Under the pieces are notes generated by a model that saw only the letters and a list, made by a program, of their open reading frames with translations, made no database searches and had not been told where the DNA came from. 64,000 nt of DNA from positions 1 through 64,000 of the forward strand of contig JBBRXP010000007.1 of the NCBI GenBank assembly GCA_038238555.1, in the 5' to 3' direction. The translations under genes were made by a program, and so were the position numbers. Each line of letters opens with the position of its first letter. The first letter of the stretch is position 1. Below, one piece after another: positions 34,306 through 42,829 of this stretch. Origin of the DNA: JANNXQ01 sp038238555. GTDB lineage: Bacteria; Verrucomicrobiota; Verrucomicrobiia; Chthoniobacterales; Chthoniobacteraceae.

Positions 34306-36297
34306 CTACACGATCTCCACCGGGCACTCGGGGAGCGCGCGAAGAAATGCCTGGCCGTAACTCTTGGTCAACACGCGCGGATCGAGGATCACCACGATGC
34401 CGGTATCCTGATTGGTGCGAATGAGACGGCCGACTCCTTGCCGCAGTTTGAGGATCGCCTCGGGCAGCGAGTACTCGGCGAAGGGATCGCCACCCGCGGC
34501 CTGGATGTGCTCGAGCCGGGCCTCGATGAGCGGGTGATCGGGCACGGCAAAAGGCAGGCGCGTGATGATGACATTGGAGAGCGCTTCGCCAGGCACATCG
34601 ACTCCGCTCCAAAAACTCTCCGTGCCGAAGAGCACGTGGCGTTCGTTCTTCTTAAACTCAGCGAGAAGGCGGTGGCGCGGCATCCCTTCGCCTTGCACGA
34701 GCAGCTTGTAATCGAGCTCATCGAGCCGCTCGCGCAAGGTGGAGGCGAGGCTTTGCAAGGTCTTGTAAGAAGTGAAGAGCACGAAGGCGCGGCCGCTCGT
34801 CTTCTGGATGAAATGCTCGACCCACTCGGCCAGCGCGGCGTCGAAGCCGGGGTCGCGCGGGTCGGGCATCTTGCGGGTGATGAAGAGCCGCATCTGGCGC
34901 TGATAATCGAAGGGGCTGCCGATGAGCCGGCACTCGACGTCTTCGGCGCCCACGCGATGGCGGAAGTAATCGAGCGACTGGCCGCCGACTCCCAGCGTGG
35001 CGCTCGTCATGATGCAGCAGTGATCGTCGCGAAAGAGCAGCGCGCGGAGGTGCGCGGCGATGTCGATGGGCGCGGCGTGCAGCGCGTAGCTCTGCTGCGT
35101 CTTGCCGGTGCGCTCGATCCAATAGACGTGATCCTCGGCGTCCTGCTTGAGGAAGGTGGCGAGGCTCGCGCGGGCGTCGCGCAGCTTGCGGCCGAGGTCT
35201 TGCAACTCGGCCTTGGCCGTCTCGTCCTTCAGGGCGCGCAACGTTTCCACCACCATCGTTTGGAGTTTCGCGAGCAGGCCGGTGAGCGAGTCCTCCACGA
35301 AGTCCGGCTCGCGCACGCGATACTCGCGGCCCTTTTTGAAATCGGCGCGCGCGCCCACTTTGTCGAAGAACACATCCACCTCCTCGAGCAGGGCCGTGGT
35401 CTCGCGCACGCCGTCGGGCCGGCGATGGACTTGGAAGAGACCCTTCTTGGTCTTCGGATTGTAGAGCCGCTGGAGCGCGTAACGCAGTCCATATTGCGAG
35501 AGCCCGAGGCCGATCTGCCGCGAGGCCACGCTCTCGACGGTGTGCGCTTCATCGAAGATCACGAAGTCATTGGCGAAGAGATAGCCGCTCGCTTTTTCCT
35601 CCGTCTCCGCCATGCCGCCGAGCGAGAGGAAGAGCAGCGTGTGATTCATCACCACCACGTCGGCCACGAGCAGCCGCTTTCGCGCGGCCTGGTAGAAGCA
35701 GCGCGGATTTTCCCCGCACGTCTTGGGCGTGCAGATGTGCGCTTCGCTGCAAACCAGCGACCACACGTGCGGGTCGGGCTCGACCGCGAAGTCCGAGAGC
35801 GAGCCATCCTGAGTCGTGCGCGACCACTCGCGGATGCGCTCCAGCTCTCGTTGTTCGGGCGAGGTGAAAAGTTCGCCCGCGTGCGCGACCGCGCGTTCGA
35901 TCCGCAGCGGGCAGACGTAATTGCCGCGCCCTTTCCAGAGCATCGCCTCGAATTCGACGGGCAGCACTTTCTGCAGGATGGGGATGTCTTTATACACGAG
36001 CTGCTCCTGGAGATTGATGGTGTAAGTGGAGACCACCGCCTTCTTCTTGTGCTCGAGGGCCCACAAAATCGCCGGCACCAAATAGGCGAGCGATTTGCCC
36101 ACGCCCGTGCCTGCCTCGACCACCAGATGCCGCTCACTGCTCAGCGCGCGAGCCACTGCCACGGCCATCTCCTGCTGCTCGGGCCGATACTCGAAGTTCT
36201 TCGCCGAGGCGAGCAATCCATCGGCGGAAAAAATTCCGCGGATGCGCTCGACGAAGGATTCATCCGCGCCGCCCGCGTTCTCGCCGAAGGAAATCAT
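34306..36297 (-). CDS. DinG-type ATP-dependent helicase (XPD/Rad3-like superfamily 2)
   Basis: A 663-residue helicase. Motifs in order: RPEQQEMA (Q-like), Walker A EAGTGVGKS (residues 61-69), VVSTYTINLQEQL (Ia), a cysteine group consistent with the Fe-S domain (NYVCPLRIERA, CSEAHICTPKTCGENPRCF), VIFDEAHTVES (DEAH), MTSATL (III), FVLFTSYKTLQ (IV), FGTESFWSGVDVPGEAL (V) and GVGRLIRTNQDTG (VI). DinG-like enzymes unwind 5'-tailed DNA, D-loops and R-loops. The start codon overlaps the stop of the RelE-like toxin by four bases, which also fixes the start. Confidence 0.93.
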   Translation of the reverse strand: MISFGENAGGADESFVERIRGIFSADGLLASAKNFEYRPEQQEMAVAVARALSSERHLVVEAGTGVGKSLAYLVPAILWALEHKKKAVVSTYTINLQEQLVYKDIPILQKVLPVEFEAMLWKGRGNYVCPLRIERAVAHAGELFTSPEQRELERIREWSRTTQDGSLSDFAVEPDPHVWSLVCSEAHICTPKTCGENPRCFYQAARKRLLVADVVVMNHTLLFLSLGGMAETEEKASGYLFANDFVIFDEAHTVESVASRQIGLGLSQYGLRYALQRLYNPKTKKGLFQVHRRPDGVRETTALLEEVDVFFDKVGARADFKKGREYRVREPDFVEDSLTGLLAKLQTMVVETLRALKDETAKAELQDLGRKLRDARASLATFLKQDAEDHVYWIERTGKTQQSYALHAAPIDIAAHLRALLFRDDHCCIMTSATLGVGGQSLDYFRHRVGAEDVECRLIGSPFDYQRQMRLFITRKMPDPRDPGFDAALAEWVEHFIQKTSGRAFVLFTSYKTLQSLASTLRERLDELDYKLLVQGEGMPRHRLLAEFKKNERHVLFGTESFWSGVDVPGEALSNVIITRLPFAVPDHPLIEARLEHIQAAGGDPFAEYSLPEAILKLRQGVGRLIRTNQDTGIVVILDPRVLTKSYGQAFLRALPECPVEIV

Positions 36298-36560
36298 CGG
36301 ATGCGCCTCCTGAGATGATTGTACTCTTCATGCGAGCCGATCCAGAACCACATCCAGTAGTCCGGCTTCCTGCGTGCGACGGCGCGATAGTGATCGCCCA
36401 CACGCACTGACCATAGATCCCCGAGCAAAGGTTTGAATTGCAAGGATGGGTGGGAGGAGTCAGCGGCGAAGAGTCGAAAGTTTTTTCTCGCCAGGCGTTG
36501 AATGGGTTCCGGGAGCCGGTCGAAATGCCGCCAGAACTCCGCGGGCGCCCGGGATTTCAC
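36294..36560 (-). CDS. RelE/ParE-superfamily toxin
   Basis: An 88-residue basic protein starting with GTG. HFDRLPEPIQRLARKNFRLF, HPSLQFKPLLGDLWSVRVGD, HYRAVARRK and the end WFWIGSHEEYNHL are the standard RelE-fold blocks (helical hairpin, then sheet with YRAV and IGSHxEY). It would be an mRNA interferase or gyrase inhibitor. The GTG overlaps the antitoxin stop and its own stop overlaps the helicase start, giving a three-gene coupled unit. Confidence 0.88.
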   Translation of the reverse strand: MKSRAPAEFWRHFDRLPEPIQRLARKNFRLFAADSSHPSLQFKPLLGDLWSVRVGDHYRAVARRKPDYWMWFWIGSHEEYNHLRRRIR

Positions 36561-36757
36561 GGGAGTTCCCGCACCCGTCCCGCCTTCACGTCTTCTTCGG
36601 CCCGCGCGATCATATCGTCGAAAAGCCCGGCTGCGGCATCTGCCTTCATCTGCTTGTCCCACTCATCGTCTTCCCAGCCGTGAAGCACGGCGGCGAGTTC
36701 CGCTTTTTCCTCCAGGGAAAGTTTCAACACTTCTTCTTTCAATTCGGAGAAGCTCAT
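36557..36757 (-). CDS. Antitoxin of the RelE-like toxin
   Basis: A 66-residue acidic protein (MSFSELKEEVLKLSLEEKAE, WDKQMKADAAAGLFDDMIAR, AEEDVKAGRVRELP). This is the common short antitoxin type with an N-terminal LSxEEKxxLxxxL helix and a toxin-wrapping C-terminus ending near 'AGRVRELP'. It lies first in the coupled antitoxin-toxin-helicase unit and starts 33 bp from the divergent LptF/G gene. Confidence 0.87.
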   Translation of the reverse strand: MSFSELKEEVLKLSLEEKAELAAVLHGWEDDEWDKQMKADAAAGLFDDMIARAEEDVKAGRVRELP

Positions 36758-36790
36758 GCGCGCAAACTACCGCCCCGACTCTCTCGCGCA

Positions 36791-38032
36791 ATGCCGTTTC
36801 TCCGCGCCGCGCTTTGGCTTGGCAAATCCGTGGAAACGCGGCGGACTCTCCACTCCCAACCCTCAACTCTCAACTTTCTGAAGCTCCTCGACCGTTACGT
36901 TCTCCGCAATTTCTTCGAGCCCTTCTTCATCTGCTTCTTCGGCTTCATCAGCATCTGGCTCATCTTCGATCTCAGCGATAATGCGCAGGAGTTCCTTTCG
37001 GCGCGCGCGTCGTTTAAGGCGATCGCTTTTTTCTATCTCACGCAATTGCCGGCCACGGTGCTCATCTCGCTGCCGGTCGGGCTGCTGCTGGCGCTGCTCT
37101 TTTCTTTGAGCCGCATGTCGCGCTCCAATGAGATCATCTCGATGCTCACTGCGGGGCGCAGCGTGATGCGCGTGCTGCTGCCGTTGCTCTTTGTGGGGCT
37201 CGGCGCCACGGGGGTGTGCTTTGCGCTGAACTACGAGCTGGCGCCGCATGCGGAGGCGATCAAAAAAGTCGCCCTTGAACAGATCGGCAGCGGGCGGCGC
37301 GCGGGCGAGATCGAACCGGTGAAGGGCCATCTTTTCCGCGACCGCATGAATCATCGCACGTGGTATGTGCGCCAGTTTACGCCTGGCTCGTTGCAACTCG
37401 AGAGGGTGCACATCACTCAGCAGGAGCCCGACGGACGCATCACCAAAAAATGGTACGCACAGCGCGCCGTCTATGATCCGAAGACCAGAAACTGGGTGCT
37501 CAATCGCGGCATGACGGTCGAGTTCGACGAGAACGGCGACATCGCCACCACGGACAATTTTCCCGACTCCTACCGCAACGTCCCCGACTGGACTGAGACG
37601 CCGTGGCGAGTGGGCAGTTCGCGGCTCGATCCGCAAGGGCTCTCGATCCCCGACCTGCGCGAGTATCTGCGCTACAACGCCGACTTTCCGCCCGCGCAAC
37701 TCGCGCCGTATCGCGCCACGCTCGCCGATCGCTGGGCGGTGCCGTGGACGTGCCTCATCGTGGTCTTCGTGGCGGCGCCGCTGGGCATCGTGTACTCCCG
37801 GCGCGGCGTGCTGGCCGGCGTGGCCAGCTCGATCTTCATTTTTTTCGGAATGATCATGATGCGCTATTTGTTCCTGGCCTTGGGCAAAGGCGGCCGGCTC
37901 ACGCCTGAGCTCGCGCTTTGGATTCCCAACGCGCTGTTCTTTGCGATCGGCATTGTGCTGCTCTATTTCCGGGCGACGAATCGGGACTTGCCGAAGCTGA
38001 GTTGGAAAGAAAAGACGCGCCCACTTTCATGA
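36791..38032 (+). CDS. LptF/LptG-family permease (YjgP/YjgQ)
   Basis: A 413-residue inner-membrane subunit of the Lpt lipopolysaccharide exporter. LKLLDRYVLRNFFEPFFICF begins the first helix; helices 2-3 (VLISLPVGLLLALLFSLSRMSR, SNEIISMLTAGRS, the coupling helix for LptB) follow, then a periplasmic jelly-roll of about 150 residues and three C-terminal helices (LIVVFVAAPLGIVYSRRG, VASSIFIFFGMIMMRYLF). F or G cannot be distinguished. The first ~35 codons after ATG 36791 include a heptamer array (36846-36873), so the true start may be downstream at a non-ATG codon near LKLLDRY. Confidence 0.88.
   Translation: MPFLRAALWLGKSVETRRTLHSQPSTLNFLKLLDRYVLRNFFEPFFICFFGFISIWLIFDLSDNAQEFLSARASFKAIAFFYLTQLPATVLISLPVGLLLALLFSLSRMSRSNEIISMLTAGRSVMRVLLPLLFVGLGATGVCFALNYELAPHAEAIKKVALEQIGSGRRAGEIEPVKGHLFRDRMNHRTWYVRQFTPGSLQLERVHITQQEPDGRITKKWYAQRAVYDPKTRNWVLNRGMTVEFDENGDIATTDNFPDSYRNVPDWTETPWRVGSSRLDPQGLSIPDLREYLRYNADFPPAQLAPYRATLADRWAVPWTCLIVVFVAAPLGIVYSRRGVLAGVASSIFIFFGMIMMRYLFLALGKGGRLTPELALWIPNALFFAIGIVLLYFRATNRDLPKLSWKEKTRPLS
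36846..36873. repeat. Heptamer array (CTCTCAA type)
   Basis: CTCTCCA, CTCCCAA, CCCTCAA, CTCTCAA. It lies within the proposed 5' end of the LptF/G gene and argues that this region may in fact be untranslated. Confidence 0.75.
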
Positions 38033-38526
38033 ACCAGGACTGGACTCTCGCCGCCCGCTCACACCTCTGCTCCGCCACCGGGCGCGGCTTCATCGAAGGC
38101 GAATCCTTCTACACGCTGCTCTTCTAGGAGCCCGCCGGATTCCGCCGGGAAGACTTGTGCGAGGAGGCATTCAAAGCGCGCTCCGCGGAGGCGGCCGCGC
38201 CGTTTTCTTTTTGGCGGATGAAGTATGTGCCGCCCGCGCCGCCGCCGCCGGAGCCGCTCGGCAAGCAGACGGCGGAGGATCTCCTGCGCCGCTACATGAG
38301 CGAGCAAACCACGCAGCACGGCCACGCGCGCTACTTGCTGGCCGTGATGCTCGAGCGCAAGCGCCTGCTCAAAGAGGTGGAAGTAAAGACGAGCGACGAG
38401 GGCCGGCTCACGCGCATCTACGAGCACGCGAAGACCGGCGAAGTCTTTGTGGTGCCCGATCCGCAACTGCGGCTCGATGAACTCGCGGCGCTGCAAGTCG
38501 AGCTCAGCGCGTTGTTGGGAAGTTGA
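38029..38526 (+). pseudogene. Uncharacterised protein interrupted by an in-frame TAG
   Basis: Codons 1-32 (MNQDWTLAARSHLCSATGRG, FIEGESFYTLLF) are followed by TAG at 38125-38127, and the same frame continues with EPAGFRREDLCEEAFKAR, FSFWRMKYVPPAPPPPEP and AEDLLRRYMSEQTTQHGHAR to 38526. Both parts clearly belong to one 165-residue protein with the 'SFxTLLF-x-E-x-x-G-x-RR-x-D' and 'PFSFWR' blocks that I associate with an uncharacterised Verrucomicrobia family having a Cys/zinc-like N-terminus. Its ATG overlaps the LptF/G stop. A single-base change or sequencing error (TAC to TAG) would explain it. Confidence 0.65.
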
Positions 38527-38541
38527 GTGTTGAGTGTCGAG
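38521..38541. repeat. Short heptamer array (AGTTGAG, TGTTGAG, TGTCGAG)
   Basis: Three 7-bp units overlapping the stop of the interrupted gene and preceding the RidA gene. Confidence 0.65.
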
Positions 38542-38566
38542 CTGCGCGGCTCTCCACTCTTCTCTC

Positions 38567-39031
38567 ATGCACGAATCACGCTTCGCCGCACTCGCCCTCA
38601 CGCTTCCTCCCGCGCCGAAACCGGTCGCCGTTTACAAGCCGCTCGTCATCGCCGGCAGCATGGCCTACGTGTCGGGGCACGGTCCGCTGCGCGCGGATGG
38701 GACGCTCATCTCGGGCGTGGTCGGCCGCGATCTCGATCTCGATGCGGCCAAGGCCGCCGCGCGCCAGACGGGCCTCGCCATCCTCGCCACGCTGCGCGGG
38801 CAACTCGGCTCGCTCGACCGCGTGGCGCGTGTGGTAAAGGTGCTGGGCATGGTGAACTCCGCGCCCGATTTCTACGATCATCCCAAGGTCATCAATGGGT
38901 GCAGCGAACTTTTCGCGGAGGTCTTCGGAGACGAGGCCGGCATCGGCGCGCGCAGCGCCGTGGGCATGGGGCCGCTGCCTTCGAATATCGCGGTGGAGAT
39001 CGAGGCGATCTTCGAACTCCAAGAGTCATGA
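38567..39031 (+). CDS. RidA (YjgF/YER057c/UK114) family protein
   Basis: A 154-residue protein of the Rid superfamily, the longer subgroup with an N-terminal helix. VAVYKPLVIAGSMAYVSGHG, AAARQTGLAILATLRGQLGS, LGMVNSAPDFYDHPKVINGC and GARSAVGMGPLPSNIAVEIE are the conserved blocks; the Arg that deaminates 2-aminoacrylate in canonical RidA is replaced in the expected position (AVGMGPLP), so it is probably an Rid2-7 type. It is coupled by ATGA to a PLP enzyme that may yield reactive enamines, a sensible pairing. Confidence 0.88.
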   Translation: MHESRFAALALTLPPAPKPVAVYKPLVIAGSMAYVSGHGPLRADGTLISGVVGRDLDLDAAKAAARQTGLAILATLRGQLGSLDRVARVVKVLGMVNSAPDFYDHPKVINGCSELFAEVFGDEAGIGARSAVGMGPLPSNIAVEIEAIFELQES

Positions 39032-40134
39032 CGGCGTGGTTTCAGCCGGTGAATGAAGCGAGCATCCCCTCGCCCGCTCTCCTCCTCATCTCCGAGCGCA
39101 TCGACGCCAATCTGCGCCTGATGCTCGAGATCGCCGGCGGCCCCGCGCGACTGCGCCCGCACGTGAAGACGCACAAGCTCGGTCAGCTCGTGCAGCGGCA
39201 GCTCGCGCTTGGGATTTCGAAATTTAAGTGCGCCACCATCGCCGAAGCCGAGATGACCGCACGCGCCGGTGCGCCCGACGTGCTGCTCGCCTTGCCTCCA
39301 GTCGGTCCGAACATCGCGCGCCTCTGCGAGCTCGCGCTCCTTTTTCCGGCGACGAAATTTTCCTCGATCGCCGACAGCAGCCAGACCATCCGCGGCCTGA
39401 GCGCCGGCGCGCGGGCTGCGGGGATCACGCTCGATGTGTTGCTCGACATCGACTGCGGCATGCACCGCACCGGAGTCGCCGCAGGCCCCGATGCGCTGGA
39501 ACTCTACCGCCTCATCGCCACCACGCCCGCGCTCCGCGCCGCCGGCCTGCACGCCTACGACGGCCACACCCAGGAATCCGAATTCGAGAAGCGTTGTGCG
39601 CAGAGCGAGGCGGACTTCGCGCCCGTGCTGGCACTGCGCGCGCAACTCGAAGCAGCCGGCCTGGCCGTGCCGCTGCTCGTCGCCAGCGGCACGCCCACAT
39701 TCCGCTGCCACGCGCGACATCGCGATCGCGAGCTGAGCCCGGGCACCACCGTGCTGTGGGACTTTGGATACGGCGACAAATTTTCCGACCTCCCCTTCCA
39801 ACACGCCGCGGTGCTCCTCACGCGAGTGGTGAGCAAGCCCGGCGCCGGTCGCCTCTGCCTCGACCTCGGCCACAAATCCGTGGCCGCCGAAAATCCGCAC
39901 CCGCGCGTGCGCCTGCTCGAGCTGCCCGAAGCCGAGCCCGTGGTCCACAGCGAGGAACACCTCGTGATCGAGACGCCGCGCGCCACGGAGTTTGCAATCG
40001 GCGCCACACTCCACGGCATCCCGCGCCACGTCTGTCCCACCGTGGCGCTGCACAGCGAGGCATGGCTGGTGGAAGGCGGCGTGGCCCGCGAGAGTTGGCC
40101 CATCCTGGCGCGCGCGCGACGGCTCGAGGTGTGA
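39028..40134 (+). CDS. D-threonine aldolase-like PLP enzyme (DSD1/alanine racemase fold)
   Basis: A 368-residue cytoplasmic enzyme of the D-threonine aldolase/D-serine dehydratase fold. RPHVKTHK carries the PLP lysine; GISKFKCATIAEAEM, VLLDIDCGMHRTGV, GLHAYDGHTQESEF, ASGTPTF and the C-terminal HVCPTVALHSEAWLVEGG (metal ligands H...C) follow in family order. It likely cleaves or dehydrates D-beta-hydroxy amino acids. Coupling to the RidA protein fits a reaction releasing enamine/imine intermediates. Confidence 0.87.
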   Translation: MTAWFQPVNEASIPSPALLLISERIDANLRLMLEIAGGPARLRPHVKTHKLGQLVQRQLALGISKFKCATIAEAEMTARAGAPDVLLALPPVGPNIARLCELALLFPATKFSSIADSSQTIRGLSAGARAAGITLDVLLDIDCGMHRTGVAAGPDALELYRLIATTPALRAAGLHAYDGHTQESEFEKRCAQSEADFAPVLALRAQLEAAGLAVPLLVASGTPTFRCHARHRDRELSPGTTVLWDFGYGDKFSDLPFQHAAVLLTRVVSKPGAGRLCLDLGHKSVAAENPHPRVRLLELPEAEPVVHSEEHLVIETPRATEFAIGATLHGIPRHVCPTVALHSEAWLVEGGVARESWPILARARRLEV

Positions 40135-40184
40135 TGGGGACGCCTCTCGCGACAGAGTCGCACCAAGGCCGCCTCTTCCGCGCG

Positions 40185-41297
40185 CTAATAGGTTTCCACC
40201 GGCGAGCGCTTTCCATCCTCGGGACTGCGCTGCGCGGCGCGCTCGGGACCGAGCGTGGCCACGCGCAAGTCCCACACCTCCTCGTCGCGGCGGCGGAACT
40301 CAGCTTCGTCCCACGGGTCGGGTTTCACGAGCCGCTGCTTGAACGTGGCGACGCTCGCCAGCGCGCGCTCGAGCGCGGGACGCGGCACTTTCTGGAGAGA
40401 GACGTGCGCCTTCTCTACCATCTCCACGCGATGGCAGATCATCGCGAGATCGTTGCCGGCCGTGATCGCCAGCTCGATCACGCGCGCGAGGCCCGACTCG
40501 TCCTTGCCGAAGGGCTCGAGGATCGCGCCCATGTCGAGGTCGTCGGTCATCACCAACCCGCGGAAGCCGTGCTCGCCGCGGAGCAGATCGGTGATGACGC
40601 GGCGCGAGAGCGAGGAGGACACGCCGCTCGAGTCGAGCGCGGGATAGAAGGCGTGGCCGATCATCATCGAATCGAGCTCGCCCGCGAAATGGCGGAACAC
40701 CGCGAGTTCGTGCGCATCGAGTTCGGCGCGGGAGAGCGGAACAGTCGGCAGCTCGTGATGCGCGTCTTTTGGCGCTCGCGAGTAGCCGGGAAAATGTTTG
40801 CCGCAACTCGCGATGCCTTCGCCGCGCAGTCCGTCGTTGAAGGCGCCGGCATTGCGGATGACCTGCGCGACATCGTGGCCGTAGCAGCGCCCGCGCAGCG
40901 AATTATCCGCCGCGTCGTCAAAGGAAATATCGAGCACCGGGCACAGATCGAGATTGAACCCGAACATCCGCAAGAGGCGCCCGGTGATGCGCCCATGCCG
41001 GCGGATGATGTCGAGGTCGCCGCGATCCCGGAGTTGATTTGCACTTGGCGGTTCGTGGCCGAGGAGCTTGAGCCGCGACACGCGCCCGCCTTCCTGGTCG
41101 ATGGTGACGATCGGCTCGATGGCGCTGAGATCGCGCAAGTCGTCGATGAGGTTCCGCAGTTGCGCCGGCGACTCGATATTGCGCCCAAAGAGAATGAAAG
41201 CGCCGGGCTGGATGCGTCGGAAGATCGCGGCCGTCTGCGAGTCGAGCGCGGGACCGGGGACGCCGGTCATGAGAAGCTGGCCGAGGGGGGAAGGCAT
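40185..41297 (-). CDS. nagZ: Family 3 glycoside hydrolase, beta-N-acetylhexosaminidase NagZ
   Basis: A 370-residue single-domain GH3 enzyme that removes GlcNAc from muropeptides during peptidoglycan recycling. IVTIDQEGGRVSRLK, NLDLCPVLDISFD, GIASCGKHFPGYSRAPKDAHHELP-type loop (the KHFPG and His-bearing flexible loop of NagZ) and VMTDDLDMGAI (nucleophile Asp) are all present. There is no signal peptide, so cytoplasmic. It is divergent from namZ with an 87-bp spacer carrying paired heptamer arrays; the two enzymes act on the same polymer. Confidence 0.92.
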   Translation of the reverse strand: MPSPLGQLLMTGVPGPALDSQTAAIFRRIQPGAFILFGRNIESPAQLRNLIDDLRDLSAIEPIVTIDQEGGRVSRLKLLGHEPPSANQLRDRGDLDIIRRHGRITGRLLRMFGFNLDLCPVLDISFDDAADNSLRGRCYGHDVAQVIRNAGAFNDGLRGEGIASCGKHFPGYSRAPKDAHHELPTVPLSRAELDAHELAVFRHFAGELDSMMIGHAFYPALDSSGVSSSLSRRVITDLLRGEHGFRGLVMTDDLDMGAILEPFGKDESGLARVIELAITAGNDLAMICHRVEMVEKAHVSLQKVPRPALERALASVATFKQRLVKPDPWDEAEFRRRDEEVWDLRVATLGPERAAQRSPEDGKRSPVETY

Positions 41298-41371
41298 GTG
41301 AATGGTGAGTGGTGATTAGTGAATGGAGCACAACTAGCTTGTCCACCATTCACCATTCACCGATCACCATT
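41298..41371. repeat. Paired heptamer arrays (GTGAATG / CACCATT type)
   Basis: Left 41298-41325: GTGAATG, GTGAGTG, GTGATTA, GTGAATG. Right 41344-41371: CACCATT, CACCATT, CACCGAT, CACCATT. The arms are reverse complements offset by 18 nt, so the whole nagZ-namZ spacer folds into one hairpin. Confidence 0.85.
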
Positions 41372-41383
41372 CACATCCGCGCC

Positions 41384-42565
41384 GTGCGTTTCATTCTCCT
41401 TCTCGTTGTCATCGCCGCGCAATCCGCGCGCGCCGTCGAACTCGGCATCGATCGGCTCGAGCAGATGGGCTTCGCGCCGCTCGCCGGCAAACGCGTGGGG
41501 CTCATCACCAATCACACCGGCGTCGATTCGCGCGGAGCAAAGACGCGCGTCATTTTGAAGCGCGCGCCGAGCGTCAATCTCGTCGCGCTTTTTACTCCCG
41601 AGCACGGACTCGATGGTACCGAGCGCGCGGGCCGCTGGGTGCCTTCGCGGCGCGATCCGGTTACCGGCCTCATGGCGCACTCGCTCTACGGGCCCACGCG
41701 CAAACCCACGCCCGAAATGTTGCGCGGCATCGATTGCCTGGTCTTCGACATGCAGGACATCGGCGTGCGCAGCTACACTTACGTCTCGACGATGGCCAAG
41801 TGCATGGAGGCGGCGGGCGAAGCGGGCATCGAATTCATCGTCCTCGACCGGCCCAATCCGCTCGGTGGCGTGCGCATCGAAGGGCCGTCGGTGGAGCCGG
41901 GGCTCATCTCTTTTGTCGGCCAGCTCCCGGTGCCCGTGGTCCACGGCATGACGGTCGGCGAACTCGCGCGCATGACGATCGCCAAACACTGGATCGCGGC
42001 GTCGCCGCGCTTGCGCGTGATCGAGATGAGCGGCTGGCAACGCGCGATGGCGTGGGCCGACACCGGCCTGCGCTGGGTGAGCCCGTCGCCCAATATCCCG
42101 CATCGCCTTTCGCCCGCCTACTACGCCGCCACCGGCACCGTCGGCGAGATCGCCGGCATCGAGACGGGCTGCGACGGTCCCCTGCCCTTCGAGGTCTTCG
42201 GAGCGCGCTGGCTCGATGCCGATGAATTCACCGCCGCCGTGCGCCGCCTCGCCGGCCCCGGCGTCGCCGCCACGCCTTATCGCGGCAGCGGTTTCCAAGG
42301 CGTGCGTCTCCAGCTCGAAGCGCACGCGAGCACAAACTTCACGGCGCTCGGCCTGAGCCTGCTCGATGAAGCCAACCGCCGTTCGCGCCCGAGTGTCTTT
42401 GCGCGCAGCAGCGGCGAAAAGCTCATGATGTTTTACAAATGCTACGGCAGCGCCGCCATCCGCCAGCAACTCGAGCGAAGCACGCCCGTCGCGCAGATCG
42501 CCGCGAGCTGGCGAACTTTCGAGACACGCTTCGGAGCGGAGCGCGCGGGGTATCTGCTGTACTGA
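41384..42565 (+). CDS. namZ: Exo-beta-N-acetylmuramidase NamZ (DUF1343, GH171)
   Basis: A 393-residue secreted protein (signal VRFILLLVVIAAQSARA) of DUF1343, shown in Bacillus subtilis YbbC and Tannerella to be an exo-N-acetylmuramidase. LGIDRLEQMGFAPLAGKRVG, GLITNHTGVDSRG, LFTPEHGLDGTERAG, IDCLVFDMQDIGVRSYTYVS, FIVLDRPNPLGG and the C-terminal GEKLMMFYKCYGSAAI are family hallmarks, including the conserved Glu of the PEHG block. GTG at 41384 is chosen from the signal peptide. Its divergent neighbour is nagZ, as expected for sequential exo-cleavage of MurNAc and GlcNAc. Confidence 0.9.
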   Translation: MRFILLLVVIAAQSARAVELGIDRLEQMGFAPLAGKRVGLITNHTGVDSRGAKTRVILKRAPSVNLVALFTPEHGLDGTERAGRWVPSRRDPVTGLMAHSLYGPTRKPTPEMLRGIDCLVFDMQDIGVRSYTYVSTMAKCMEAAGEAGIEFIVLDRPNPLGGVRIEGPSVEPGLISFVGQLPVPVVHGMTVGELARMTIAKHWIAASPRLRVIEMSGWQRAMAWADTGLRWVSPSPNIPHRLSPAYYAATGTVGEIAGIETGCDGPLPFEVFGARWLDADEFTAAVRRLAGPGVAATPYRGSGFQGVRLQLEAHASTNFTALGLSLLDEANRRSRPSVFARSSGEKLMMFYKCYGSAAIRQQLERSTPVAQIAASWRTFETRFGAERAGYLLY

Positions 42566-42566
42566 A

Positions 42567-42594
42567 AGTTGAGGGTTGAGAGTTGAGTGTTGGC
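42567..42594. repeat. Heptamer array (AGTTGAG type)
   Basis: AGTTGAG, GGTTGAG, AGTTGAG, TGTTGGC directly after the namZ stop. The remaining spacer up to 42829 (about 235 bp) shows no gene or other structure that I recognise. Confidence 0.8.
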
Positions 42595-42829
42595 AGCAAG
42601 CGCAAGAGAGCTATGCGCTGCGGATACCTGTCCAGATTCTTTCGCACTTTCGGTTTTGAGCCGGTGGAAAGTTGAGCGGTTGTTTTGGTTTTTGGGTTGT
42701 TTTGGGTTCCGGTTTTGTGGCTTGGCTTGAGGCTCTCGAGGTGGATCTCTTCGGACTTCTCTCCCTCGATGCTGGCGTGCGGATTAGGATTTCCTTTCAT
42801 CGCAGTGCGCGGCGAAACATTCTTCCGCA

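Noticed and set aside
34108..36318. A 736-codon open frame opposite the DinG helicase
   Set aside because: The helicase motifs on the minus strand are complete and in order; the antisense frame has no motif.
38125..38127. Pyrrolysine or readthrough at the TAG
   Set aside because: No pyl genes or readthrough context are seen, and one case is not evidence for recoding.
39228..41315. A 695-codon plus-strand frame over the aldolase and opposite nagZ
   Set aside because: Composed of Arg/Ala-rich shadow sequence crossing two well-defined genes.
42595..42829. A small gene in the namZ-sulfatase spacer
   Set aside because: Open frames on both strands are short, low in complexity and without start context.
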